Assembly: GCF_014650775.1 (NCBI RefSeq)
Contig: NZ_BMVP01000020.1
Coordinates: 1-64,000 of the forward strand
Source: Streptomyces cirratus
GTDB lineage: Bacteria; Actinomycetota; Actinomycetes; Streptomycetales; Streptomycetaceae
Direction: 5' to 3'
Length of the DNA stretch: 64,000 bases
The notes under the pieces were generated by a model. The model made no database searches and was not told where the DNA came from. It saw only the letters and a list, made by a program, of their open reading frames with translations. The first letter of the stretch is position 1. Each line of letters begins with the position of its first letter. The position numbers were made by a program, and so were the translations under genes. Below are positions 21,183 through 28,699 of this stretch, piece by piece.

Positions 21183-21712
21183 TCACCAAGGGCTCCGCAC
21201 GCTGACGCCGAGGGCCCGGACGTAGTCCTGGGCCTGCGGGTCGAGCCTCAGCAGCAGGTCCTCGCCGACGACTCCTTCGCGCCGCCAGATGGTCCAGAGG
21301 GTCTCCAGACTCGCTTCGGCGACCTCCGGCTCCGCGTCGGCCGAGCTCTGCACGAGGGCTTCGACGACCGGCCTGCCCCGCAGTCCCGCGACCGCTCGTG
21401 CGATCCGGGCCCGCTGCTCGGCGGGGACGGCCCGGTCGGCGAGCGAGCGCAGCACGTCCGCCGTGTCGCGGGCGTCCTGGCGGGGCAGCACCCACACCGG
21501 GTACACGAGCTGCGCGCCGAGCACGATCAGGTACTGCAGTGGCCCGAGCAGGGCCACGGGCAGCATCAGGACCAGGGGCAGCACGATCAGCCAGCCGCCC
21601 CGGATCCGCGAGGGACCGCCGGCCGGCGGCTCGAACCGCCGGCCGGCGCTCCGAGGTGGTTTTGTGGTCCTGGAGGACGACGTTCTTGCAGGGATGCCAC
21701 GTCCACCTCCAT
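21183..21712 (-). CDS. Membrane-associated hypothetical protein, apparent frameshift
   Basis: Two frames join into one sensible protein of about 176 residues. From an ATG at 21712 one frame reads MEVDVASLQERRPPGPQNHL and stops near 21586; the next frame carries GGWLIVLPLVLMLPVALLGP, a hydrophobic helix, then a helical domain (LRSLADRAVPAEQRARIARA, ASLETLWTIWRREGVV). A single-base shift within 21590-21660, in a hairpin-forming run of GGCCGG repeats, would unite them. If the shift is real, only the 133-residue part from the GTG at 21584 is made. A strong terminator follows. No family recognised. Confidence 0.55.
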
Positions 21713-21832
21713 AGGGGCGCCGCCGGTCGCGTCCTGGCCCGGAGTCGCCTCACCGGCCGGACGGCACCGGCGCCGCTTGCCGCGTCTACCAGCATCGGGC
21801 CGTTGTCAGTGCCTGCTGGCAGGATCGTCGGC

Positions 21833-22261
21833 ATGACACCGTTGCTTCTCACCGACGTCGAACGAGCCGTTCGCAGCAGTTGGAGTGCCGAAACGTGCAC
21901 GCCTGAGTTCCGATCGCGCTGGACCAAGGACAACCCGGCCCGGGACCAGTGCGGAGTTACCGCCATGGTGCTCAATGACCTGCTGGGCGGCGAGTTGATC
22001 CGGGGAGAGGTCCACGTCAACGGAGAGCGTGTGGACTACCACTGGTGGAATCGCCTGGGCATGGGCATAGAGATCGACCTCACCCGCGAGCAGTTCGGGC
22101 CAGAGGAGGTCGTCACCGGAGGCGTCGTGATCCCCCGCCCGCCCGTCACTGAATGGCGCAGGCTCCGTCAGGAGTACGAGCTTCTCCGCGACCGCGTCTT
22201 GGAGAAGCTCGATCGGCAACAGGCGACGGCCTCTGCGGCCGTGTCCCGTCAGCCGGCTTGA
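21833..22261 (+). CDS. YunG-like hypothetical protein
   Basis: 142 residues. The order AETCTPEFRSRWTKDNPARDQCGVTAMVLNDLLGGELIRGEV, then VDYHWWNRLGMGIEIDLTREQFGPEE, follows the YunG family: a DQCGVTA motif with Cys, then H-x-W-N and E-I-D-L-T-x-x-Q-F. The Cys/His/Asp arrangement resembles a cysteine-peptidase-like fold, which is inference. A C-terminal helix (EWRRLRQEYELLRDRVLEKL) follows. It is divergent from the frameshifted membrane-protein gene. Confidence 0.75.
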   Translation: MTPLLLTDVERAVRSSWSAETCTPEFRSRWTKDNPARDQCGVTAMVLNDLLGGELIRGEVHVNGERVDYHWWNRLGMGIEIDLTREQFGPEEVVTGGVVIPRPPVTEWRRLRQEYELLRDRVLEKLDRQQATASAAVSRQPA

Positions 22262-22484
22262 ACGTGTTCGGCTCGTGCGCGGATGGCAGGTGAACCGCGT
22301 GGGCTGTGGGGGTTTTACCGGGTGGGCCGGAGAGCTGGTCGTTGTGCGGGGGCGCGCCCGGGCCGCTTGGTGCAAGGTCGGCGATCGTTGGGAGCGTCGT
22401 CGTGGGGCGGCTGTTTTCGCGGGCGTCCAGTTCCGCGAGGCAAGCCGCCCGCTTCACCGACACCACCAGCGCGCTGCGCAGCTC

Positions 22485-22634
22485 ACCGGGGCGGTCGTGC
22501 TGGTGTTCCAGGACGGCGCCCTCGCCGGCCTCATGGGCATCGGCGCCGGGGCCGGGGCGGTCGGCGCGTGCGTGCTCCTGCTCGCCCTGTGCGTGGCCTT
22601 CGCCCTGTCGATGGACTACGAGATGTTCCTCCCA
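22485..22634 (+). pseudogene. MMPL/RND-type transporter remnant
   Basis: The frame reads VVLVFQDGALAGLMGIGAGA and then ALCVAFALSMDYEMFLPCVP. FQDG.L.GLLG followed 20-30 residues later by F-x-L-S-M-D-Y-E-x-F-L is a signature of MMPL-family transmembrane exporters. Only about 50 residues of a protein normally near 700 remain, with nothing recognisable before or after. Confidence 0.7.
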
Positions 22635-22794
22635 TGCGTGCCCCCTCAGGTTCCGGCGGCCCGGATCCCGGCCGTGGGCTTCCGCCACCTGGGTGTGCGA
22701 AGGGCCCGCAGGGTGTTCCGGTGTGCCCGGTGCGGTGGGTCCCTGTTCCTGGGTGCTTGTGGCCCGATGCACCGTCAGCGACCGTGAGCGAGCA

Positions 22795-22856
22795 TTCGTA
22801 GAGGCCTCGGGCACTTCGGCCCGGGAGCGGATCAGGCCCGAGGGCGGCTCTACGAA
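22795..22856 (-). terminator. Nested inverted repeat, probable terminator
   Basis: Outer arms TTCGTAGAG and CTCTACGAA (9 bp) enclose inner arms CCTCGGGC and GCCCGAGG (8 bp). The stem overlaps the stop codon of the minus-strand gene that ends at 22850. Confidence 0.5.
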
Positions 22857-23281
22857 CGGACGCGGCTGATCTGTGCGAGGACTTCCTGAAGTCGGCGGAC
22901 GGCATCCTCCGCCTGTGTGTACTCCTCAGGGCTCGGCAGGACAGTGCCGAAGGTGCCACCACGGTCGGCAGGCAGGGCACGCCAGCGCAGGACCGGCTCG
23001 AGCGCGTTCAGAGCCCCGGAGAGGAACCAGGCCAGGCGGCCGTGCGTACGCGCGAGGGAAATGGCCAGGGCGGCGAGCGTCTCCCGCAGGTGTTCGAGCC
23101 GTGCGATCTGCGGCAACGCCTCCTGGACGTCCGGCGGCCCGACGGCGTCACGCAGGCCGGCCTCGGCCTCAAGAGCGAGTGCGCGCTCGGCCGGCGTCAC
23201 CTGCCACACCCGGTCTTGGATCTGCTGCTCGGCTTCCTCCGCCAGCACGTCGACAATCCTCCGCATGTCCATGCAGATCAC
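22850..23281 (-). CDS. Hypothetical helical protein
   Basis: 143 residues, almost entirely predicted alpha-helical and acidic (MRRIVDVLAEEAEQQIQDRV, LPQIARLEHLRETLAALAIS, PSPEEYTQAEDAVRRLQEVLAQISRV), so coiled-coil or helical-bundle structure is likely. Three nearby ATG codons could be the start (23281, 23272, 23266) and none has a clear ribosome binding site. No family recognised. A nested hairpin overlaps its stop codon. Confidence 0.6.
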   Translation of the reverse strand: MICMDMRRIVDVLAEEAEQQIQDRVWQVTPAERALALEAEAGLRDAVGPPDVQEALPQIARLEHLRETLAALAISLARTHGRLAWFLSGALNALEPVLRWRALPADRGGTFGTVLPSPEEYTQAEDAVRRLQEVLAQISRVRS

Positions 23282-23519
23282 TCTAATGAACGCGACCCAC
23301 CGTCCACCACGACCCTCATTCGACTCCCGACCGGACCGCGCCCGACCCGACGTGACCTGAGCAGGCCTATGGGACGTCGCCGCGCCACACGAACCGGCCG
23401 CTGAGGGTATTACCGGCCGTTCGCGGCTTTACGGGCTGCGGGGGTGCCTGCGGGGGTGCCTGCGGTGACGCCCCCGCAGCCGTACCGGCACGCCCGGTGG
23501 ACTGCCCCGGTACGAACGA

Positions 23520-23556
23520 GTGGGGGCCTCGGCCGGCTTCCGGTCGAGGCCCCCAC
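23520..23556 (-). terminator. Terminator of the CsbD gene
   Basis: Arms GTGGGGGCCTCG and CGAGGCCCCCAC pair perfectly over 12 bp, 16 bases past the stop of the minus-strand csbD-like gene. It could also serve the gene that begins at 23281 reading away, but position favours csbD. Confidence 0.7.
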
Positions 23557-23571
23557 AGGTGACGGATCAGG

Positions 23572-23751
23572 TCAGTGCTTGAAGACGTCCTTCACCTTTT
23601 CCTTGGCCTGGCGGGCATCGCCCTTCGCCTGGTCGGCGCGGCCTTCGGCGGTGAGGCGCTCGTTGCCGACGACGCGGCCTACGGCCTCCTTGACCTTGCC
23701 CTTGGCCTGCTCACCCTTGGCCTGGCTCTTCTCGTCAGCCGACACAACCAT
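23572..23751 (-). CDS. CsbD-family stress protein
   Basis: 59 residues, MVVSADEKSQAKGEQAKGKV and a Lys/Ala-rich helical remainder with ERLTAEGRADQAKGDARQAK. This is the CsbD family, small hydrophilic proteins induced by general stress in many bacteria. The ATG has GGGGAG upstream; longer in-frame readings upstream are shadows. The region before it (around 23760-23770, CTATATAT on the minus strand) is AT-rich and probably the promoter. It forms a stress cluster with the divergent small hydrophobic protein and the PRC-barrel gene. Confidence 0.92.
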   Translation of the reverse strand: MVVSADEKSQAKGEQAKGKVKEAVGRVVGNERLTAEGRADQAKGDARQAKEKVKDVFKH

Positions 23752-23956
23752 CACTCCCCATATATAGGAAATCGCTTTGCTCACGGACTCATATGGCCCG
23801 TCTGCGGGCTGTGAAACGTCGTCACGAAAGAATCTTGTCCGAAAGGCCGGCGCATGGTGGGCACGTACGGCTGCCCGTCCACGCCGATAAGAACCCGTAA
23901 AACTGTGCGCATGAGCCGACCGGTTTCGGACAGAAGACGCCCCGGAGGTAATAACT

Positions 23957-24118
23957 ATGGTTCCCCTGCTTCTCGTTCTTCTGCTCGCCCTGATCCTCTT
24001 CGGTGCCGGATTCGCGGTGAAGATCCTCTGGTGGGTCGCCATCGCCGTCCTCGTCCTGTGGCTGATCGGGTTCGTCGCCCGCCCGAAGGGGAGCAGCGGC
24101 CGCTGGTACCGCTGGTAG
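23957..24118 (+). CDS. 53-residue hydrophobic membrane protein
   Basis: The product reads MVPLLLVLLLALILFGAGFA and continues with VKILWWVAIAVLVLWLIGFV and a basic tail ending GRWYRW: two transmembrane helices. A perfect GGAGG lies 8 bases before the ATG. Streptomycetes carry many such tiny hydrophobic proteins next to CsbD genes, and that is the case here (divergent, 205 bases apart). The role is unknown; membrane stress is a reasonable guess. Confidence 0.85.
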   Translation: MVPLLLVLLLALILFGAGFAVKILWWVAIAVLVLWLIGFVARPKGSSGRWYRW

Positions 24119-24438
24119 ACGGGCCGTCTTCGCCGGCGACTGTCGGCGCGCGCCTTCTTGGTGGCCCCGCAGTCCCGTCCACGCCTCCTTCCCGGTAGAT
24201 CCCGGTTTTGCGGGTAAGGGAGGCCGACGGGGCGGTTTCCGTGACGCAGTCGGGAACAGGTTGCCTCCCCAGGATCGGCAACCGCCCCGCCTGTCGTCGC
24301 ATCCGAGAAAGCCGATCCTGATTTGTGTGGCATGAATTTTGCGGGGCAACCGGGTTCTTGACGCTGCTGCACCCTCTTGGGCTGTTCACGGCCACTCGGG
24401 AAACGGCAGATGCCGAAATCGATGAAGGGACGGGTCAT
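24119..24438. other. Spacer before the PRC-barrel gene
   Basis: No gene seen in 320 bases. Inverted GGGGCGGTT / AACCGCCCC segments around 24229 and 24286 could form a long stem, perhaps ending the small hydrophobic-protein transcript. The end of the gap should hold the promoter of the next gene. Confidence 0.4.
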
Positions 24439-24792
24439 ATGACGCAGAACGTGTGGGGCTATCGCGAGACTGCCGGCCACCTGGCAGGCAGCGACCTGAC
24501 GGGCTACAAGGTCGAGGCCACCGACGGTTCCATCGGCAAGGTCGACAAGCACTCCGAGGACGTCGGCTCCGCGTACATCGTCGTCGACACCGGCCCGTGG
24601 ATCTTCGGCAAGGAAGTCCTCCTCCCCGCGGGCACCATCAGCCGTGTCGATGCGGACGACCGGACGATCCACGTGGACCGGACCAAGGAGCAGATCAAGA
24701 ACGCTCCTGAGTTCGACAAGGAAAAGCACCTCGGCAACGAGGACTACCACCGGCAGGTCGGCGGCTACTACGACGGTCCGCACCGCCTCTGA
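24439..24792 (+). CDS. PRC-barrel domain protein
   Basis: 117 residues from an ATG with GAAGGGA upstream. GSDLTGYKVEATDGSIGKVD, then VVDTGPWIFGKEVLLPAGTI and DRTIHVDRTKEQIKNAPEFD is the PRC-barrel arrangement: a small beta barrel first known in photosynthetic reaction centre H subunits and RimM. Streptomyces versions are stand-alone and often linked to stress genes, as here with CsbD. A perfect 17-bp terminator follows. Confidence 0.9.
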   Translation: MTQNVWGYRETAGHLAGSDLTGYKVEATDGSIGKVDKHSEDVGSAYIVVDTGPWIFGKEVLLPAGTISRVDADDRTIHVDRTKEQIKNAPEFDKEKHLGNEDYHRQVGGYYDGPHRL

Positions 24793-24812
24793 CCGGCAGC
24801 CCAGAAGCTCAC

Positions 24813-24850
24813 GGGCCGGGCCGGCAACCACACGGTTGCCGGCCCGGCCC
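24813..24850. terminator. Strong bidirectional-type terminator
   Basis: A 17-bp perfect stem (arm GGGCCGGGCCGGCAACC) closes on a 4-base ACAC loop. It lies between the converging PRC-barrel gene and the MepB gene, so it can end both transcripts. Confidence 0.85.
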
Positions 24851-24870
24851 GCCCTCGTGGTCGTAGGTGA

Positions 24871-25482
24871 TCAGTGATCGTGTGATGAGCCGGCCGGTCT
24901 TGCGGTTGTGCCGGAGCCGCCCTGCGGGTGGTAGAGCTCTTGGGCACGGGCCACGTCGACAGGCATGTCCTGGTGCAGGTGCAGGAAGAAGTCCAGCTGC
25001 CACGCTTGCGCACTGCCGGCCTGGCGGTTGGCAGTGGTCACCCAGGGCGGGTAGACGCGGAAGGCTCGTTTCCCACCAGAACCGTTCGCTGATACGACAC
25101 CGTGCCGGCGAAGCGCGTCCATGGGAAAGACGAACTGGCCGAAGTGGTGACGGTCGCGGGTGCTGATGACAAAGAGGTCGACGGGGTCCGCGGCGTCGAA
25201 GGGCTGGATGGGCCCGGCCGGGGACCTCTTCCAGACGGTGACGAACTGGCCGACCTTGGTGGGGGTCGTCTTGGCTGCACGGAACCGGATGGAGAGGCCG
25301 TCGAGGGTGAACTCGTGGGCGGCGTAAGCGGCACCTTCGGCTTCGGGCACGGGCTGCGAGCAGGTGAACCCGCAGGGGCCGTAGACGAGTGCCTTCGCCG
25401 CAACGAGATCTCCATGGGCCGCGGCGGTGTTCAACCACGGTCTGGCATGGAGATCGGATGAGTATTCGCGGCTCGTCGTCAT
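24871..25482 (-). CDS. MepB-family protein
   Basis: 203 residues. EGAAYAAHEFTLDGLSIRFR, AKTTPTKVGQFVTVWKRSP, then DLFVISTRDRHHFGQFVFPM and KRAFRVYPPW are the conserved blocks of the MepB family, named after a gene beside a staphylococcal multidrug efflux system but of unknown biochemistry. The last 20 residues are His/Ser/Gly-rich and extend past the usual family end. It is cytosolic with no signal peptide. Confidence 0.85.
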   Translation of the reverse strand: MTTSREYSSDLHARPWLNTAAAHGDLVAAKALVYGPCGFTCSQPVPEAEGAAYAAHEFTLDGLSIRFRAAKTTPTKVGQFVTVWKRSPAGPIQPFDAADPVDLFVISTRDRHHFGQFVFPMDALRRHGVVSANGSGGKRAFRVYPPWVTTANRQAGSAQAWQLDFFLHLHQDMPVDVARAQELYHPQGGSGTTARPAGSSHDH

Positions 25483-25774
25483 TCGCCCACCCTGTCACGA
25501 CATGTGTTCCCGGCTGAAAGCGACGTTCTCGTACGTCCCGAACAGCCGGGCTGGAACAAGCGACTTCGAGCCTCGTTGCCACTGGTCAAGCGCGTGATGC
25601 GCGCGATGCGCGTGCCGGCGGCGGACACGGACCGGTCGCCGCCCGCTCCTGGCGGGCGGCCGGGGGCTGCTCCGAGAGGCCGGCGGGGACGCACCGGCTC
25701 GGGGGGCCGCCGCGACGGATGGACGCGCCGGATACGAAGACCACGACCGGCCGGATCCATCGCGGTCGCGCGGT

Positions 25775-26542
25775 TCAGCCGTCCGCCGGGTGGACCACCT
25801 CGACCCCCTGGTCCCGCAGCGCCTCGACCGCAGGGGAGTCGGCGGGGGCGTCCGTGACGACGAGGGCGATCTCCTCCATGGAGCAGATGCGGCCGAGCGC
25901 GGTGCGGCCGATCTTGTCGGCGGTGGCCACGAGGATCACGCGCTGCGCCGCGGCCACCGCGGCCCGCTTCACCTGTACGTCGTCGAGGTTGTAGGCGGTG
26001 GCGCCCTGGACCGGGTCGACGCCGCAGCAGCCCAGGACGAACGTGTCGAAGCACAGGTCCTTGAAGGTGCGCACGGGGGCCTCGCCGTAGAACGACAGCT
26101 CCTCGGGCCTCACCTGCCCGCCCGGCATCACCAGGTGGATGCCGGATTGCGCGGAGAGGTCGAAGGCGGCGTGCAGGGAGAGGGGGGCGACGGTGAACTG
26201 CCGGCCGGCCATGGCCTTTGCGACGGCCACCGCCGTGGTGCCGGTGTCCAGGGCGACGGTCTCACCGTCGGTGAGTAGATCGACCACGGCGCGGGCCAGC
26301 CGCTCCTTGACCTGCGCCCCGGACATGGCCCGTACGGCATAGGGCGGCTCGACGCCACCGGGCAGGCTGCTCACGGCGCCGCCGCGGACCCGGCGCAGGG
26401 CCCCGCGGGATTCCAGCACCTCAAGGTCCCTCCGGATGGTCATCTCTGACGCCCCGGTGGCCTGGGCCAGCTCGGCGACCGTCGCGCGGTTCTGCTGCAT
26501 GAGCAGCCCCACGACGAACTTGTGCCTCTCCATCACGTTCAT
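25775..26542 (-). CDS. DeoR-family transcriptional regulator
   Basis: 255 residues from the ATG at 26542. The helix-turn-helix (ATVAELAQATGASEMTIRRDLEVLESRGALRRVRGGA) contains the DeoR signature with RRDL and R-V-R-G-G-A. The C-terminal sugar-phosphate sensor domain shows DTGTTAVAVAKAM, VMPGGQVRPEELSFYGEAPV and ATADKIGR. Such proteins repress sugar-uptake or catabolic genes and are released by a phosphorylated sugar. Divergent MFS transporter and HAD phosphatase genes are the likely regulon, so a sugar or polyol that is phosphorylated and dephosphorylated is inferred. The start is uncertain by a few codons. Confidence 0.88.
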   Translation of the reverse strand: MNVMERHKFVVGLLMQQNRATVAELAQATGASEMTIRRDLEVLESRGALRRVRGGAVSSLPGGVEPPYAVRAMSGAQVKERLARAVVDLLTDGETVALDTGTTAVAVAKAMAGRQFTVAPLSLHAAFDLSAQSGIHLVMPGGQVRPEELSFYGEAPVRTFKDLCFDTFVLGCCGVDPVQGATAYNLDDVQVKRAAVAAAQRVILVATADKIGRTALGRICSMEEIALVVTDAPADSPAVEALRDQGVEVVHPADG

Positions 26543-26666
26543 GTGTCTGCTTCTAGCACAGACTGAGCGCCGGAACACATCCATGTTCAATCCAACCATC
26601 CAATCCGTTGAAACAAACATAGAAGATGAGTACTATGAACAATATGGTGTGAGATTCACGCCGCTG

Positions 26667-26685
26667 TGAACGTGTGAGACGTTCA
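26667..26685. promoter_or_regulatory. Candidate DeoR operator
   Basis: TGAACGT-GTGAG-ACGTTCA is a perfect inverted repeat with 7-bp arms; another TGTGAAC lies at 26692. It sits 27 bases before the transporter start in a notably AT-rich divergent promoter region (26543-26711). Binding by the neighbouring DeoR protein is inferred. Confidence 0.55.
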
Positions 26686-26711
26686 TTCGCCTGTGAACAA
26701 CGAGGAGTGCG

Positions 26712-27938
26712 ATGCCCGCCGCCAGTGAGGTCGACCCGCCGGAAGCGGCAAGCCCCTTCCTCACCACCGTCGCGATCATCGCCTCGTGCGTGGCGTTCGT
26801 GGTGATCGGCGCCCTGCAGGCGCTCTACGGCCCGGCGATCCCCGCCTTGCGGGCGGAGTACGGCCTCAGTCCCGCCGTCGCCGGGCTGAGCCTCAGCGCT
26901 CACTTCGTCGGCGCCCTGGCGGGTGTGCTGGTCTACCACCTGCTGCGGGGCCGGCTGAACAACCGCGTGCTCCTCGGCGGCTCGTACGTACTGATGGCCG
27001 CCGGTGCAGCCGTCTTCGCCTTCTCCCCCGACTGGGCACTGGCCCTCGCCGGCACGTTCGTCATCGGCCTCGGCTTCGGCGGCATCGACTACGGCCTCAA
27101 CCGGCTCTTCGCCGTCGGGTTCGGCCGGCGCAGCACCGCCATGCTCAACCTGCTCAACGGCCACTTCGGCGTCGGCGCCATCGCCGGCCCGGCCCTCATC
27201 GGCCGGCTCGGCGCGGACCACTACCCGGAGATCTTCCTCGGCATCGGCGTCGTCAGCCTGCTGATCCTCCTGACCCTGGGCGGGGTGGCCCCCCGCGAGC
27301 CGCAGTCGGCAACCGCCGAGGGCGCCTCGGCCGGCGGCGCTCGAGTACTCCCGATCATCGCGGCGTTCATCGGCCTCTACGTCCTGCACGTGGCCATCGA
27401 GACCGGCGTCGGCGGCTGGGAACCCACGCACCTCGAAGCCGTCGGGTACGGCGCCGCCACCGCCGCCACCGCGACCTCCGCGTACTGGGCGGCCATGACC
27501 ATCGGCCGGTTCGTGGCCGTTCCCCTCAGCCTCCGCTGGTCCGCGACCTCGATCCTGATCGTCTGCTGCGCGGGCATGGCCGGCTTCCTGCTCCTGGCCA
27601 CGGTGCCGGTCCTCGCCCCGTACGCCTACTTCGGTGTCGGCCTGATGATCGCTCCGATCTTCCCGACCTGCCTGCCGTGGCTGAACCGCGCCGTCCCCAG
27701 CGTGGCCGCGGCCGGCGCCTACGTGATCGCCGCCTCGATGATCGGCGGAGTGGCCTTCCCACCGCTGTTGGGCGGCGTCATCGGCACAATGGACGTGAGG
27801 ACGCTGCCTCTGCTGCTGTTCGTGCTCGCCGTGCTCTGCGGCGTCTTCAGCCTGTGGTTGCGGCGCCATGCCCACGACCCAGTCGGGGTGGACCGCCCCA
27901 GCGAGAGCGGTCGCACCGACGCCGTCCCCGCCCCCTGA
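26712..27938 (+). CDS. Major facilitator superfamily transporter
   Basis: 408 residues with GAGGAG before the ATG. About twelve hydrophobic helices are visible (for example AIIASCVAFVVIGALQALYG, GLGFGGIDYGLNRLFAVGFG, LPLLLFVLAVLCGVFSLWL), with a break near residue 205 as expected between the two six-helix halves. GHFGVGAIAGPALIGRLGAD and ETGVGGWEPTHLEA resemble fucose/sugar-type MFS members. Located behind a DeoR operator and ahead of a HAD hydrolase, it probably imports a sugar or polyol. Confidence 0.88.
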   Translation: MPAASEVDPPEAASPFLTTVAIIASCVAFVVIGALQALYGPAIPALRAEYGLSPAVAGLSLSAHFVGALAGVLVYHLLRGRLNNRVLLGGSYVLMAAGAAVFAFSPDWALALAGTFVIGLGFGGIDYGLNRLFAVGFGRRSTAMLNLLNGHFGVGAIAGPALIGRLGADHYPEIFLGIGVVSLLILLTLGGVAPREPQSATAEGASAGGARVLPIIAAFIGLYVLHVAIETGVGGWEPTHLEAVGYGAATAATATSAYWAAMTIGRFVAVPLSLRWSATSILIVCCAGMAGFLLLATVPVLAPYAYFGVGLMIAPIFPTCLPWLNRAVPSVAAAGAYVIAASMIGGVAFPPLLGGVIGTMDVRTLPLLLFVLAVLCGVFSLWLRRHAHDPVGVDRPSESGRTDAVPAP

Positions 27939-27999
27939 GTCCGATCCGCCGCATTCCCTTGCCCTGCGAAAAGACGAGGAACATGAGGAAGTCACACCC

Positions 28000-28602
28000 A
28001 TGAAAGCCGTTCTCTTCGACCTGTTCGGCGTCATCGCCCGGGTCCAGTCGGCCGAGTCGCAGGGCGTCCTGGAGCGCACGGCCGGCTGCGACCCGGACCG
28101 CTTCTGGGAGGCGTACTGGTCGCAGCGCCCGCCGTACGACCGCGGCGAACTGGACGGTCCCGCCTACTGGCAGAAGGTCTGCGCGCGGCCGGGCGTCCCG
28201 CTCGACGCCCGCCTCACCGCGGATCTGATCGCCGCCGACCTCGCCAGCTGGAGCGGGATCGACCAGCGCATGGTGGAGCTGCTCGGCCTCCTCGACGACC
28301 AGGGGTTCGTCCTCGGGCTGCTCTCCAACATCCCGGAGGAGCTGGCCGCCCGGTTCGAGGCGACCCAGCCCTGGATGGGGAGGTTCGCGGTCCGCGGCCT
28401 CTCCTGCCGGATCGGCAGCGCCAAACCCGAGGCCGCCGCCTACCAATGGTGCCTGCGCGCCCTCGGACTGCCTCCCCAGGACGTCCTGTTCGTCGACGAT
28501 CGGGCCGAGAACGTGCGGGCAGCCCGCGAACTCGGCATGCAGGGACACGTCTTCACCTCGCCGGAAGGGCTGCGTGCCGTGCTGGAGGCCCCGTCGCCGT
28601 GA
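28000..28602 (+). CDS. HAD-family hydrolase
   Basis: 200 residues. Motif I is VLFDLFGV (nucleophile Asp7), motif II LLSNIPEE, motif III Lys in IGSAKPEAAAY, motif IV FVDDRAENVRAA: a complete HAD core with a helical cap (subfamily IA). The residue two after Asp7 is Phe, not the Asp typical of phosphatases, as seen in haloacid-dehalogenase-like members, so activity is uncertain. It follows the MFS gene by 61 bases and is likely co-transcribed under DeoR control. Confidence 0.85.
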   Translation: MKAVLFDLFGVIARVQSAESQGVLERTAGCDPDRFWEAYWSQRPPYDRGELDGPAYWQKVCARPGVPLDARLTADLIAADLASWSGIDQRMVELLGLLDDQGFVLGLLSNIPEELAARFEATQPWMGRFAVRGLSCRIGSAKPEAAAYQWCLRALGLPPQDVLFVDDRAENVRAARELGMQGHVFTSPEGLRAVLEAPSP

Positions 28603-28699
28603 CGGCGACGACGCAGCTCTACGGTTCGTCGGCCAGCCCCAGCCCGGTCGGCCGGACCCGGGCGGGCGCGTCGGGCGGGGGCGGGACCTGCCGTCGGCC

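Noticed and set aside
20875..21205. Plus-strand frame starting MTIYASAMAQEAAIAGLRGA
   Set aside because: Partly natural composition, but no ribosome binding site and it runs through a terminator and A-run of the opposite strand; left unassigned.
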